Positions 42,591-51,539 of a DNA stretch of 64,000 nt are shown in pieces (the stretch's first letter is position 1; the number at the start of each line of letters is the position of its first letter). The stretch spans positions 1 through 64,000 of the forward strand of contig JABCZD010000012.1 in the NCBI GenBank assembly GCA_013289855.1, in the 5' to 3' direction. The stretch comes from Acidobacteriota bacterium. Its GTDB lineage: Bacteria > Acidobacteriota > Terriglobia > Acidiferrales > UBA7541. Below the pieces are notes generated by a model. The model was not told the origin of the DNA and did not search any database. It was given only the letters and a program-made list of their open reading frames with translations. Made by a program: the position numbers and the translations under genes.

Positions 42591-43829
42591 TCAAGCCAGC
42601 GCCAAACTAGGATCCGCATTTAAGCTAGCGTCCCCAAACATCCTCGCCCGAAACCGCGGATAAGCCGCCGCCGCAATCATCGCGGCATTATCCGTGGAAA
42701 GTGCGCGGCTGGGAAAAAATGCTTCAATCCCCGCAGCTTTCCCGCGCGCCTCAAAAGCCGTGCGCAGCGCACTGTTTGCCGCCACCCCGCCAGAAACCAA
42801 AACACTCTCCGCCGAAATACTCTCCGCCGCAGACATGGTCCGTTCCACCAAATCCCGCACCACGGCATCCTGAAACTCTTTGATGAGCGCCAAAGTCTGT
42901 GGTGAACATAGCGCCAGCAACTGCTCAAACGACCGTTCACCGCGTTCAATCGCCGAGTTCCGCAAATGAATCTCTTCGTTATATTCGGCATGCTCACGCA
43001 GGTGATAGAGCACCGCAGTCTTCAACCCGCTGAAACTAAAATCAAACGCATTGCCCTTCATTTTGGTAGCGGAAAATTTAATCGACGGCGCAGTCCGCGC
43101 GCAAGCCGCCAAGCGATCAAGAATCGGCCCACCGGGATACCCCAGCGCGAGCAGTTTCGCAACTTTGTCGTAAGCCTCGCCCGCGGCATCATCCCGTGTC
43201 CCGCCAATTTTGCGATAAGAAAACAAACCCGTTTCCGAAAAACCCCCTGTGTCGTGAGTCGGCGCTTCTGTTTTGTGGGTCGGAGCTTCAGCTCCGACAT
43301 TAAGCGCTCCGTTACCGACGGGCTTTAGCTCCTGGGGCAGGTCCTCCGCGATTTGTTCGGTGGTGCGCTCAGCCCGCACCTCGTAAATAACCGTATGCCC
43401 GCCAGAAACAATCAAGCACACCGCCGGAACCTTCGGTTCGCGCCCAGCCTTATGCGCCTCCAAAAAAACCGCGTGCACATGCCCTTCCAGGTGATTCACC
43501 GGCACCAGCGGAATATCCAGCGCCGCCGCCAGCGTCTTCCCATAAGTAATCCCCACCAGCAACGCGCCCACCAACCCCGGGCCGTGCGTCACCCCAATCG
43601 CATCCAGCGCAGGAAACTCAACCTCCGCCTGCAACAGCGCCTCGCGCACCACCGGCACGATTTGCCGCAAATGCTCCCGCGACGCCAGCTCCGGCACCAC
43701 CCCGCCATATTTACGATGAATGGAAATCTGCGAAGCCACCACACTGGAGAGAATAGTCCGGCCGTCGTTAACTACCGCCGCCGCCGTCTCGTCACAAGAA
43801 GATTCAATACCCAAAATAGTCGCGGTCAT
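42591..43829 (-). CDS. tsaD: tRNA t6A37 threonylcarbamoyltransferase TsaD with insertion
   Basis: A 412-aa protein, longer than the usual 335-350. N-terminal ILGIESSCDETAAAVV, metal-binding HLEGH (His112, His116), VSGGHT (about 142) and GGTRDDAAGEAYDKVAKLLALGYPGG (about 209-234) are all intact. Between about residues 153 and 205 there is an extra stretch with a repeated EAPTH motif, encoded by a palindromic intergenic repeat (see 43215-43373). The insertion is in a surface loop just before the TRDDAAGEA motif, so the enzyme may still work. With TsaB it makes t6A in tRNA. The frame is open to 43886 but ATG 43829 matches the family start. Confidence 0.9.
   Translation of the reverse strand: MTATILGIESSCDETAAAVVNDGRTILSSVVASQISIHRKYGGVVPELASREHLRQIVPVVREALLQAEVEFPALDAIGVTHGPGLVGALLVGITYGKTLAAALDIPLVPVNHLEGHVHAVFLEAHKAGREPKVPAVCLIVSGGHTVIYEVRAERTTEQIAEDLPQELKPVGNGALNVGAEAPTHKTEAPTHDTGGFSETGLFSYRKIGGTRDDAAGEAYDKVAKLLALGYPGGPILDRLAACARTAPSIKFSATKMKGNAFDFSFSGLKTAVLYHLREHAEYNEEIHLRNSAIERGERSFEQLLALCSPQTLALIKEFQDAVVRDLVERTMSAAESISAESVLVSGGVAANSALRTAFEARGKAAGIEAFFPSRALSTDNAAMIAAAAYPRFRARMFGDASLNADPSLALA
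43215..43373. repeat. In-frame intergenic repeat inside tsaD
   Basis: Includes the perfect hairpin GTCGGAGCT-TC-AGCTCCGAC (43279-43298) and, beside it, degenerate copies of the GTCGG(C/A)GCTTC unit that give the repeated EAPTH peptide. The right part contains the GGGCTTTAGCTCCTGGGGCAG type unit also typical of dispersed repeats. The insertion keeps the reading frame open for about 159 nt. Confidence 0.7.
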
Positions 43830-43900
43830 AAAATAAGATGCTATCACGCGCCGCAACCAGGCGCTGCAACCAGGCGCTGCCGCCATGAACGCCGCGGAAA

Positions 43901-44227
43901 TCAGTTAGCTTTGTTTTTCTTGGCTTGCACCAGCCAGCGGTTCAGCACACTCGCGGAATACTCGGGCATTTCGTGGAAGTTCAATCCCATGCCCTCTCGC
44001 GACTCAATGAACGCCACCGTAGCGTGCGTCTCTAGAGACTCCGTCTCGGTGTAAATTTCGATCATCACGTTCGTCCCCTGCGGAAACGGATTCATCATCT
44101 CCACGTAGCATCCGTGCTGGCTCAGGTCGCTGATTCGTGAAGACGTTCGCGCATTTTCCTTTTCATCCACAATTTCCGCCATGGCTACAAACGGATACCT
44201 CGGTTCGCGTCGTCGTTCGGCTTTCAT
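43901..44227 (-). CDS. PilZ-domain protein
   Basis: A 108-aa single PilZ domain: RRREPRYPFVAMAEIVDE (c-di-GMP-binding RxxxR start) and ISDLSQHGCYVEMMNPFPQGTNVMIEIY (DxSxxG-like motif), then MGLNFHEM. Both c-di-GMP signature motifs are present, so it probably senses the messenger. ATG 44227 follows AAGGAGGAG. No GGDEF or EAL protein is adjacent; a second PilZ protein is at 54294-54653. Confidence 0.88.
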   Translation of the reverse strand: MKAERRREPRYPFVAMAEIVDEKENARTSSRISDLSQHGCYVEMMNPFPQGTNVMIEIYTETESLETHATVAFIESREGMGLNFHEMPEYSASVLNRWLVQAKKNKAN

Positions 44228-44450
44228 CGATACTCCTCCTTCTGGAGGAAGGGTGTCGCGATGTTACCGCCGCCGCGCGCTCACGGCGTGGCAACGCGGT
44301 CCGCGCGCCTCCTATCTGCCATCAGGACCGCCCGTGAACTCGACGTCCGCAGATGAAAGCTGATCGAACTCGAAAAGCCCTTGCTCGCGTCTCCCCGCGC
44401 AATTAACATTCTTCGGGCATCGTTCGCAGTATTCCGGGATGAGGTGAGCC

Positions 44451-45284
44451 ATGAAGCGATTCGCAGGAATGATGACGGTAGTCGTGGGGATGCTGCTGAC
44501 GACGTTGCTGGGCGTATCGCTGGGCGCGCCGGTGCTAGCCGCGCAGGAATGGTCTCAGCCGTGGGCCCGCGAACGCATCGATAAATCGCCACGCCATAGC
44601 GAGTGGGTCACCGTGAAGCACGATGGCCGCGATGTCGACACCCTGATCGTCTACCCGGAGTCCAAAGAGAAGCGCCCCGTAATCCTCGTCATCCACGAAA
44701 TTTTCGGCTTGAGCGACTGGGCCCAGGAACTTGCCGACGAAGTCGCCGCCGCGGGCTACATCGCCGTTGCTCCAGACCTGCTCAGCGGCATGGCGCCCAA
44801 TGGCGGCCGCACCAAGGATTTTTCCACCGGCGTCACCGAAGCCGTCAGCAAATTAAATCCCGATCAGGTTACCGGCGACCTGAACGCCGCCGCCGACTAC
44901 GCCCTCAAGCTTCCCGCCTCCAATGGCAAACTATACGTCGCCGGATTCTGCTGGGGCGGCGGACAAACCTTCCGCTTCGCCACCAACCGCGCCGATCTTT
45001 CCGCAGCTTTTGTCTTTTACGGCCCGCCACCCGCGAAAGACGCGATGTCGCGCATCAAGGCCCCCGTTTATGGCTTCTACGCCGGCAACGATGCCCGCAT
45101 CGACGCCACAATTCCAGACACCATCACCGCGATGAAAGCCGCCGGAAAAACTTACGATCCGGTCACCTACGAAGGCGCCGGCCACGGCTTCATGCGCGCC
45201 GGCGAAGCTCCGGACGCCACCGACGCCAACAAAAAGGCCCGCGAAGACTCGTGGATCCGCTGGAAAACTCTGCTGCCGCAGTGA
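44451..45284 (+). CDS. Secreted dienelactone hydrolase-family protein
   Basis: A 277-aa alpha/beta-hydrolase with a signal peptide (about residues 1-30, ending LAAQ). The nucleophile motif is GFCWGGG (Cys, as in dienelactone hydrolase; about residue 166), with IHEIFGL (oxyanion region), YAGNDARI (Asp) and GAGHGFM (His). Substrate unknown: cytosolic homologues open dienelactones, exported ones are poorly studied. ATG 44451 is preceded by GAGGTGAGCC. Confidence 0.87.
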   Translation: MKRFAGMMTVVVGMLLTTLLGVSLGAPVLAAQEWSQPWARERIDKSPRHSEWVTVKHDGRDVDTLIVYPESKEKRPVILVIHEIFGLSDWAQELADEVAAAGYIAVAPDLLSGMAPNGGRTKDFSTGVTEAVSKLNPDQVTGDLNAAADYALKLPASNGKLYVAGFCWGGGQTFRFATNRADLSAAFVFYGPPPAKDAMSRIKAPVYGFYAGNDARIDATIPDTITAMKAAGKTYDPVTYEGAGHGFMRAGEAPDATDANKKAREDSWIRWKTLLPQ

Positions 45285-45389
45285 TTTTCTCTGAGGAATA
45301 ACTTCGCCGCCGTCGTGTACCTAGATCTCGTCAGCACCTCCGCGCCAACCATGCCAAATTCTTCCGGCACGCTAAGTGAGTGCTGTAAT

Positions 45390-46463
45390 TTACAAGTCTC
45401 TGCGATTTGTGACGGTGTTGCCCTTGGAATTTCCACTCATCATCAAGCTGTTTTTTCGTAAATCCTGATAGACCTCGCGAAACGACTGGAACAATGACGT
45501 CTCGTGATATGGAATCCCGTGCGACGCGCAATAGGCTCTGACTATCTTTTGCACCTGTCGCAGCCTGTTCGCGGGCATCGTCGGAAACAGGTGATGCTCG
45601 ATCTGGCAGGACAGCCCGCCCGTGCAGTAATCGATTCCGAGATGTTTTTTGACGTTCCGACTCGTGAGCACCTGTTCGCGCAGGAAATTTACTGCCGCGG
45701 CGCCTTCGAGCAGTGGCATCCCCTGATGATTCGGGGCGAAGATCAGCGTCAAGTACAGTCCAAAGAACGCCTGTTGCGCTAAAGCGAACAGGATCGCGTG
45801 CGGCCAGCCAAGCAGAAGGCTAAGCAGGCCCAGAAACCAGCACCCGTGCAAGATGAGGAAGCTCACTTCAACGATCGGATGCGTTACCCGATTGCGAATC
45901 AGAAACCGAATGCTGTCCGTCTTCAACACAAATGCCTCAAGCAAAGACAAGGGAAAGAAACAGAAATGCTGGTACCTCACCGTGAGCCGCGCCAGCCCCT
46001 TTTTTCCGGCGGCCTGCTCCTTCGTAAACGCGAACAGCGGTATGTCTACGTCGGGATCGGCGCTAACGTGGTTTGGAGAGCGATGATGGAGATTGTGTTT
46101 GTGCAGCCACCAGCTGTAGCTGAATCCCAGCAACAAATTCGCATGAATGAGGCCAACGACCTCGTTTCCAGTCGGGCCGCTGAAGATTTCCTGGTGGCCT
46201 GCGTCATGCACGACAAAGCCCAGTTGCGCAAAGACAAACGCCAGGAACGCGGCATTACAGAGTTCTGCCCACGGATTGTGAAATGTTGCGATCAGCGCGA
46301 AGGCGCTTACGAGCAAAACAAAATTGAGAAGCATCTTTCGGCTGTAATACGCCGGCTGCTTCGCCAATAACCCGCTTTGCCGTACCAGCGCGAGCAATTC
46401 GCGAAATTCGTCGCCGGCTGCCGCGCGCATCGTTTCATTTAAGACACCCGAAGAAACACTCAC
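45390..46463 (-). CDS. Fatty-acid desaturase
   Basis: A 357-aa membrane protein with the three His boxes of acyl-lipid desaturases: HDAGH (about 86), HKHNLHH (about 120) and QIEHH (about 290), and four or more hydrophobic segments. The last box beginning with Gln is typical of front-end (delta-5/6-type) desaturases, though no cytochrome b5 domain is present. It would introduce double bases into membrane acyl chains with an iron centre. Start is GTG 46463; ATG 46430 is an alternative. Monocistronic. Confidence 0.9.
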   Translation of the reverse strand: MSVSSGVLNETMRAAAGDEFRELLALVRQSGLLAKQPAYYSRKMLLNFVLLVSAFALIATFHNPWAELCNAAFLAFVFAQLGFVVHDAGHQEIFSGPTGNEVVGLIHANLLLGFSYSWWLHKHNLHHRSPNHVSADPDVDIPLFAFTKEQAAGKKGLARLTVRYQHFCFFPLSLLEAFVLKTDSIRFLIRNRVTHPIVEVSFLILHGCWFLGLLSLLLGWPHAILFALAQQAFFGLYLTLIFAPNHQGMPLLEGAAAVNFLREQVLTSRNVKKHLGIDYCTGGLSCQIEHHLFPTMPANRLRQVQKIVRAYCASHGIPYHETSLFQSFREVYQDLRKNSLMMSGNSKGNTVTNRRDL

Positions 46464-46854
46464 AGTGCGAGCACTCCGTTTTCACGCGCGCTCGAATGGA
46501 CGCGTCATCGTTTTTGATTTTTGTTCAGATGTAGCGATGGATCGTCAAATCGCACTTAGACAGACTGCAATTCCACGCACTTGATTTAAATCCCGTCGAG
46601 TCCGACCTCGCCGAGAGACCCCATTTGAAAAGTGTACGCAAACAATGGCCGTCGGGCTGTTCTGAAACGCACACCCCGTCGATGGCGTGGTTTTCCCCAA
46701 AGCGCCGGCAAGCCACCTTGCCGGCCATCTGTTTTTTTGCGCCGATCTCACTCGCCCAGTGAACTCGGCGATAAGGCCGTCGCTTAAGCGCTAGCCGAAA
46801 TCTCTCCGCCGATGGATACTATCGTTGCTGGCAGAGTGCATACCCGCAAACGCG
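46464..46854. other. Divergent intergenic region with hairpin
   Basis: About 390 nt between the desaturase (minus) and the DHA2 transporter (plus). It holds a perfect 9-bp hairpin GCCGGCAAG-CCAC-CTTGCCGGC (46704-46725) followed 6 nt later by seven T; without an upstream plus-strand gene its role as terminator is unclear, and it might be an attenuator or a repeat. No gene is seen. Confidence 0.45.
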
Positions 46855-48456
46855 ATGAGTGCCTCCATCTCCCTCCACGCGAATCAGACAATTTTTCGCC
46901 CTGCTGCCAATCCCTGGCTCATCGCTGTCACCGTTTCGCTGGCGGCGTTCATGGAAGTGCTGGACATTGCCATCGCCAACGTCGCCTTGCCGCATATCGC
47001 CGGCAATCTGGGCGCCAGCAATGATCAGAGCACCTGGGTACTCACGTCCTATCTGGTGGCCAATGCCATCGTGCTTCCCATCACCGGATGGCTGGTGAGT
47101 CTGTTCGGACGCAAGCGCTTCTTCATGACTTGCATGGGCATCTTCACCCTCAGTTCTCTGCTTTGCGGAATCGCGCCGAGCCTGGGTTTTCTTTTATTCT
47201 TTCGCGTTCTTCAGGGTGCCGGCGGTGGCGGCCTGCAGCCTTTGGCGCAGGCGATTCTCGCGGACACTTTTCCGCCGGAAAAGCGCGGCCTGGCATTTTC
47301 CATCTACGGCATCACCGCGGTGTGCGCTCCGGCGATCGGTCCCACCCTGGGCGGTTGGATTACCGACATCGCTTCCTGGCGCTGGATCTTCCTGATCAAT
47401 CTACCCGTCGGCCTGCTGACCATGGCGCTCGTCTATCGCCTGATCCAGGACCCGCCCTCTCTCGTTCTTCGTAAGCGCTCAGAAATAAAATTCGACTACT
47501 TCGGATTCTCCTTGCTCGCGCTCGGCGTCGGCGCCTTGCAGATTATGTTGGACAAGGGGCAAGAAGACGATTGGTTCGGCTCCAAATTCATCATCACCTT
47601 GGCCGTCATCGGCGGCTTGTGCCTGATTGCCTTGATCATCCACGAGTGGTTTCACGAAGATCCCATCGTCGATGTGCGGCTCTTCAAGAATGCCAACTTC
47701 GCCACCGCCAACATGATGATGTTTATGGTTGGCGCGGTCTCTTTTGCGGCCACCGTGCTAATGCCGCAGTTTCTTCAGACGCTGATGGGTTACACGGCGC
47801 AATCGGCGGGCATGGTGCTGTCTGCGTCGGCGATCCTGCTCTTGATTGAGTTGCCGCTCGTCGGCCGTCTCATCGGCCATTTCCAGGCGCGTTATCTCAT
47901 CGCCTTTGGCTGGATCTCTCTGGCCGTCGGCATGTACGTCTCCACGCAAAGAATCGACCTGTTGATGAGCTTCTCTTCTGCAACCTGGCTGCGCATCGGC
48001 CAGTATCTGCCCATGGGTTTTGTTTTCGTGCCCGCCACCACGGTTGCTTACATCGGAATTCGCGAGGATAAGAGCAACGCCGTCGCGGGCCTCGTCAACT
48101 TCACGCGAAATATCGGTAGCAGCGTCGGAACCTCGATCATTACCACGCTGATTGTGCGGCGCTCGCAATTTCATCAGGCCACGCTGGTCACCAGCCCAAG
48201 GATGCACAGTTCGCGCTTTCACGACGCCATCAACGGGCTGGTCCCACAGCTGTCTCGCGCGGGCTTAAGCATGCACGAGGCGCAAAGGCAGGCGCTCGCC
48301 CGCGTCTACGTCACGGTCCAGTCGCAAGCCGCCGCGTTGGCCTACATCGACGCCTACTGGGTGCTCGGCATAGCGGCGGTAGCGATGTTCGCTCTGTCTT
48401 TCGTCCTCAAGAAAAATGACCCCCACGCCAAGCGCGGCTCCGCGCCAGCACACTGA
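46855..48456 (+). CDS. DHA2-family multidrug MFS transporter (EmrB/QacA-like)
   Basis: A 533-aa integral membrane protein with about 14 predicted helices. Motifs: MEVLDIAIANVALPHIAGNLGAS (helix 1, family-typical), TSYLVANAIVLPITGWLVSLFGRKRFF (motif A) and LQGAGGGGLQPLAQAIL and PAIGPTLGGWITD (motif C). Such proteins export drugs or metabolites using the proton gradient. No HlyD/EmrA adaptor is adjacent, so it may act alone or with a distant partner. ATG 46855 is chosen over TTG 46825. It is convergent with the ADOP permease. Confidence 0.92.
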   Translation: MSASISLHANQTIFRPAANPWLIAVTVSLAAFMEVLDIAIANVALPHIAGNLGASNDQSTWVLTSYLVANAIVLPITGWLVSLFGRKRFFMTCMGIFTLSSLLCGIAPSLGFLLFFRVLQGAGGGGLQPLAQAILADTFPPEKRGLAFSIYGITAVCAPAIGPTLGGWITDIASWRWIFLINLPVGLLTMALVYRLIQDPPSLVLRKRSEIKFDYFGFSLLALGVGALQIMLDKGQEDDWFGSKFIITLAVIGGLCLIALIIHEWFHEDPIVDVRLFKNANFATANMMMFMVGAVSFAATVLMPQFLQTLMGYTAQSAGMVLSASAILLLIELPLVGRLIGHFQARYLIAFGWISLAVGMYVSTQRIDLLMSFSSATWLRIGQYLPMGFVFVPATTVAYIGIREDKSNAVAGLVNFTRNIGSSVGTSIITTLIVRRSQFHQATLVTSPRMHSSRFHDAINGLVPQLSRAGLSMHEAQRQALARVYVTVQSQAAALAYIDAYWVLGIAAVAMFALSFVLKKNDPHAKRGSAPAH

Positions 48457-48546
48457 CGGGGACAACGGAGCGACCACATTGAAAGAAAGTTGGGCTGGCG
48501 ACGGGCGCGTCCCATATCGCGTCCGACGACCTGCTTGATCTGAACC

Positions 48547-51186
48547 CTATTCATATCGGAGAGCTACCATCGGGTCGACGCGGGTTGCGCGGCGAGCGGG
48601 GACGAAGCAGGCGAGCAGAGCGACAACCGCAAGCAAACCCGCCACACCGGCAAAAGTGAGAGGGTCGGTGGCGCTGACGCCGAAAAGCAGACCGCCAAGG
48701 AGCCGTGAGAGCGCGAGCGCGGCAAGCACGCCGACGGCGACGCCGAGAAGCGTGAGGCGCGTGCCCTGTTCCAGAACGAGGCGGAGTACGTCGCGGCGCT
48801 GGGCGCCGATAGCCATGCGTATGCCAAGTTCCTGAGTACGTTGGGTCACGCTGTAGGCGATCAGGCCATAGACGCCGACGGCGGCGAGCACCAGAGCGAC
48901 CAAAGCAAAAATCCCAAGAAGCAACATGGTGAAGCGCGCGCGGGAAAGAGAGTCGGCGAGAAGCTGATCCATCGTTGCCACGGCGGACATGGGCAGTTCC
49001 CGATCCAGCTGTTGCAGTTGATTACGGATGGTGGAAAGCAGAGCCAAGGGGTCGTTCGAGGTGCGTACCAGAATCGTCATGCCCGACATGACGAGCTCGG
49101 GGTGCGGCCAATAAATCGTGGGTTCAGGGGCAGCGTCGAGCCCGAGTTGATGGACGTCGCCAACGACGCCGACAATTTCGGACGGCTGGCTCTCAGACTC
49201 CGCGTCGCTCTTCATGTAGATGACCGCTTTCTGGCCGAGAGGATTGACTCCATGCAGATATTTCTCCGCGAAGGCCTGATTAATAATGGCCACGTGTTTT
49301 TCTTCCGCCAACTCCTGCGTATTGAAAATACGGCCGGCGCGCAAGGGAACACTCATCGTGGCGAAATAGTTCGGCCCGATCACGCGAACGTTGGCAACGG
49401 GAAGATCCGACAGGGCGAGTGACGGCTGGCTGAGAATATGGACGCCGGTGGCGGCGCCGAGACCGGTAAGCGGAGGAAAGCTTTCCATGCTGGCTGATCG
49501 GATTCCGGGGACGGCGCTGACTCGGGCGAGAAGCTGTTGGAAGAAGGTGATGCACGACTGGTCTGTACCGTATCTGGATTGAGGCAGCGTGACCTTGAAG
49601 ATTAAGAGGTGGCCGGTATCAAATCCTGGATCAACGCCAATCAAGCGAACGAAACTCCGGATCAGCAAGCCCGAACCGGTGAGTAGGACGAGGGCTAGGC
49701 CCAACTGCGCTACCACGAAGGCCTTGCGTGCGAAGGCGCGACGATTTGCGGAGGAGGAACCGCGGCCTCCTTCCTTGAGCGTCTCCGAGACTTGCGAGTG
49801 TGCCGAGATGTAGGACGGCAGAAAGCCGAAGAGCAAGCCGGCGAGAAGCGTTGCGGCGACGGCGAAGCTAAGCACGCGAAAATCCAGTGAGACGGAGCGG
49901 AGGTCGAGGAGATTTGCGGGGCTGGCGACAAGAAGAGCGTTGGTGCCCCAGACGGCGAGCGCTACCCCGACGACGCCGCCAATCAGTGCGAGAAGCAAAC
50001 TCTCAAGCAGCAACTGGCGCGCAATTCGCCACCGGCCCGCGCCGATGGCGGTGCGAATGGCCATTTCGCGTTCGCGACTTGCAGCACGGGCGAGCAGCAA
50101 GCTGGAAAGATTGGCGCAGGCAACCAGGAGGACAAAAGTAACGGCGCCAAAGAGAACCAACAAAGCGGGACGCAAATCGCCAGAACTTTGTTCTCTCAAG
50201 GAAACAACGTTGACGCCCCAGTGCCCGTCGAAATCAGGATCTTCCTGTTCCAGTTGGGACGCGATCGTGCTCATCTCGGTCTGCGCCTGCGAATGAGTGA
50301 CCCCTGGTTTCAGTCGCGCAACAACAGTCATGAAGCGGCCCATTTGCTTGTGCTGGTGAAATGCTTGAGGAACCACAAATGGCGTCCACATTTGAGGCCT
50401 TGCGCCGGTGAGTGAGCCATCCTTGATAAACCATTGGAAATTCTTAGGCGCAACGCCAACCACGGTTAGCGGATGCCCATTCAGCACGATGGGTTTGTCA
50501 ATGATCGCGGGATCTCCAGCGAAACGTTCTTTCCAAAGGCCGTAGCTCAAAATGACCACATTGTCGTGGCCGGACTGGCCATTTTCCGCGGTGAAGCCAG
50601 GACCTAAGAGGAGATTGACTCCAAGGAGCGGGAAGAAATTGGTGGAGACGTTCTGGACGACGACTTCTTCCGGGTCGCCACTTCCCGTGAGATTGCCGCG
50701 CTCGTCGAAAATAAAAGATATGTCTGAGAAGACGGTATTCCGGTTCTGCCAGTCAAGAAAATTCGGAGGAGAAACAGTGTTGTGCGGATTGGGATGCTGT
50801 GAATTGTTTTCCCAAACCATTACCAAGCGGTCCAGATCGTAATACGGCAAAGGCCGGAGAAGAACAGAATTGATCACCGAGAAGATCGCGGTATTCGCGC
50901 CGATACCGAGGGCGAGCGTGAGGATTGCAACAGTGGCGAAGCCGGGATTCTTTCGGAGTTGCCTCAGGCCGAGGCGGATGTCCTGTAATAGCTGTTCCAG
51001 CCAAACCAAGCTCCACACCTCGCGAACGTCTTCCTTCACGCGGGTCACGTTTCCGAACTTACGCAAAGCCGCATAACGCGCTTCCTCCGGCGACATGCCG
51101 CGATCGATATTCTCCTGTGTCGCGATCTCGATGTGGTCGCGAATCTCTTGGTCGAGATCCACCAACATTCGTTTGCGGCGCATCAT
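48547..51186 (-). CDS. ADOP-type duplicated ABC transporter permease
   Basis: An 879-aa protein. The first 75 residues form the small prefix domain typical of acidobacterial duplicated orphan permeases (DLDQEIRDHIEIATQENIDRGMSPEEARYAALRKFGN), then a MacB-like periplasmic core and two FtsX permease units (about residues 370-500 and 750-870), preceded by the entry ILTLALGIGANTAIFSVINSVLLRPLPY. The end PARRATRVDPMVALRYE is standard. No ATPase is encoded next to it, consistent with its orphan class. ATG 51186 follows AGGAG. Function of the class is not established; a PadR-type repressor usually controls it, but none lies beside it here. Confidence 0.9.
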   Translation of the reverse strand: MMRRKRMLVDLDQEIRDHIEIATQENIDRGMSPEEARYAALRKFGNVTRVKEDVREVWSLVWLEQLLQDIRLGLRQLRKNPGFATVAILTLALGIGANTAIFSVINSVLLRPLPYYDLDRLVMVWENNSQHPNPHNTVSPPNFLDWQNRNTVFSDISFIFDERGNLTGSGDPEEVVVQNVSTNFFPLLGVNLLLGPGFTAENGQSGHDNVVILSYGLWKERFAGDPAIIDKPIVLNGHPLTVVGVAPKNFQWFIKDGSLTGARPQMWTPFVVPQAFHQHKQMGRFMTVVARLKPGVTHSQAQTEMSTIASQLEQEDPDFDGHWGVNVVSLREQSSGDLRPALLVLFGAVTFVLLVACANLSSLLLARAASREREMAIRTAIGAGRWRIARQLLLESLLLALIGGVVGVALAVWGTNALLVASPANLLDLRSVSLDFRVLSFAVAATLLAGLLFGFLPSYISAHSQVSETLKEGGRGSSSANRRAFARKAFVVAQLGLALVLLTGSGLLIRSFVRLIGVDPGFDTGHLLIFKVTLPQSRYGTDQSCITFFQQLLARVSAVPGIRSASMESFPPLTGLGAATGVHILSQPSLALSDLPVANVRVIGPNYFATMSVPLRAGRIFNTQELAEEKHVAIINQAFAEKYLHGVNPLGQKAVIYMKSDAESESQPSEIVGVVGDVHQLGLDAAPEPTIYWPHPELVMSGMTILVRTSNDPLALLSTIRNQLQQLDRELPMSAVATMDQLLADSLSRARFTMLLLGIFALVALVLAAVGVYGLIAYSVTQRTQELGIRMAIGAQRRDVLRLVLEQGTRLTLLGVAVGVLAALALSRLLGGLLFGVSATDPLTFAGVAGLLAVVALLACFVPARRATRVDPMVALRYE

Positions 51187-51269
51187 GGTTGCTCCTACGC
51201 AGCAGCTTGCAGAATCAGCAGGTATAGGATGCCTTCCAGCAATTCGATGCGCTTTTCTGTTCTTTGGTA

Positions 51270-51311
51270 GACATTCTAGGTGATGCTATAGCGGCTCCAG
51301 TAGAATGTCAA
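51270..51311 (-). promoter_or_regulatory. Promoter with inverted repeat upstream of ADOP permease
   Basis: Minus strand TTGACA (plus 51306-51311) and TATAGC (plus 51285-51290; spacer 15 nt, shorter than ideal). Two perfect 9-nt arms GACATTCTA (51270-51278) and TAGAATGTC (51301-51309), centres 31 bp apart (about three turns), flank the -10 and overlap the -35. This fits binding by a dimeric repressor such as PadR. Confidence 0.5.
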
Positions 51312-51539
51312 GGTGAACAAAGCTGTCCGCCATTTCGCTGGTTCCCGATAGGCCTCCGCACAACTGCCCGATCGATGTCCCTGATCAAAGAACGACTCGC
51401 CCGGGCCGCAAACTGAAGGTCTACAAGTTTCCCTTCATTGACAAAATCTCCAGCGCACAGCTACTGTCCTTCGTGGCCTCTTGCTTCGCGAAACAACGGC
51501 CGGAAAGAAAATTCTGACCAACCGAGCAAACTCTCGACT

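Noticed and set aside
46704..46738. Terminator of a plus-strand gene
   Set aside because: Good hairpin and T-run but six unpaired bases between them and no plus-strand gene upstream.
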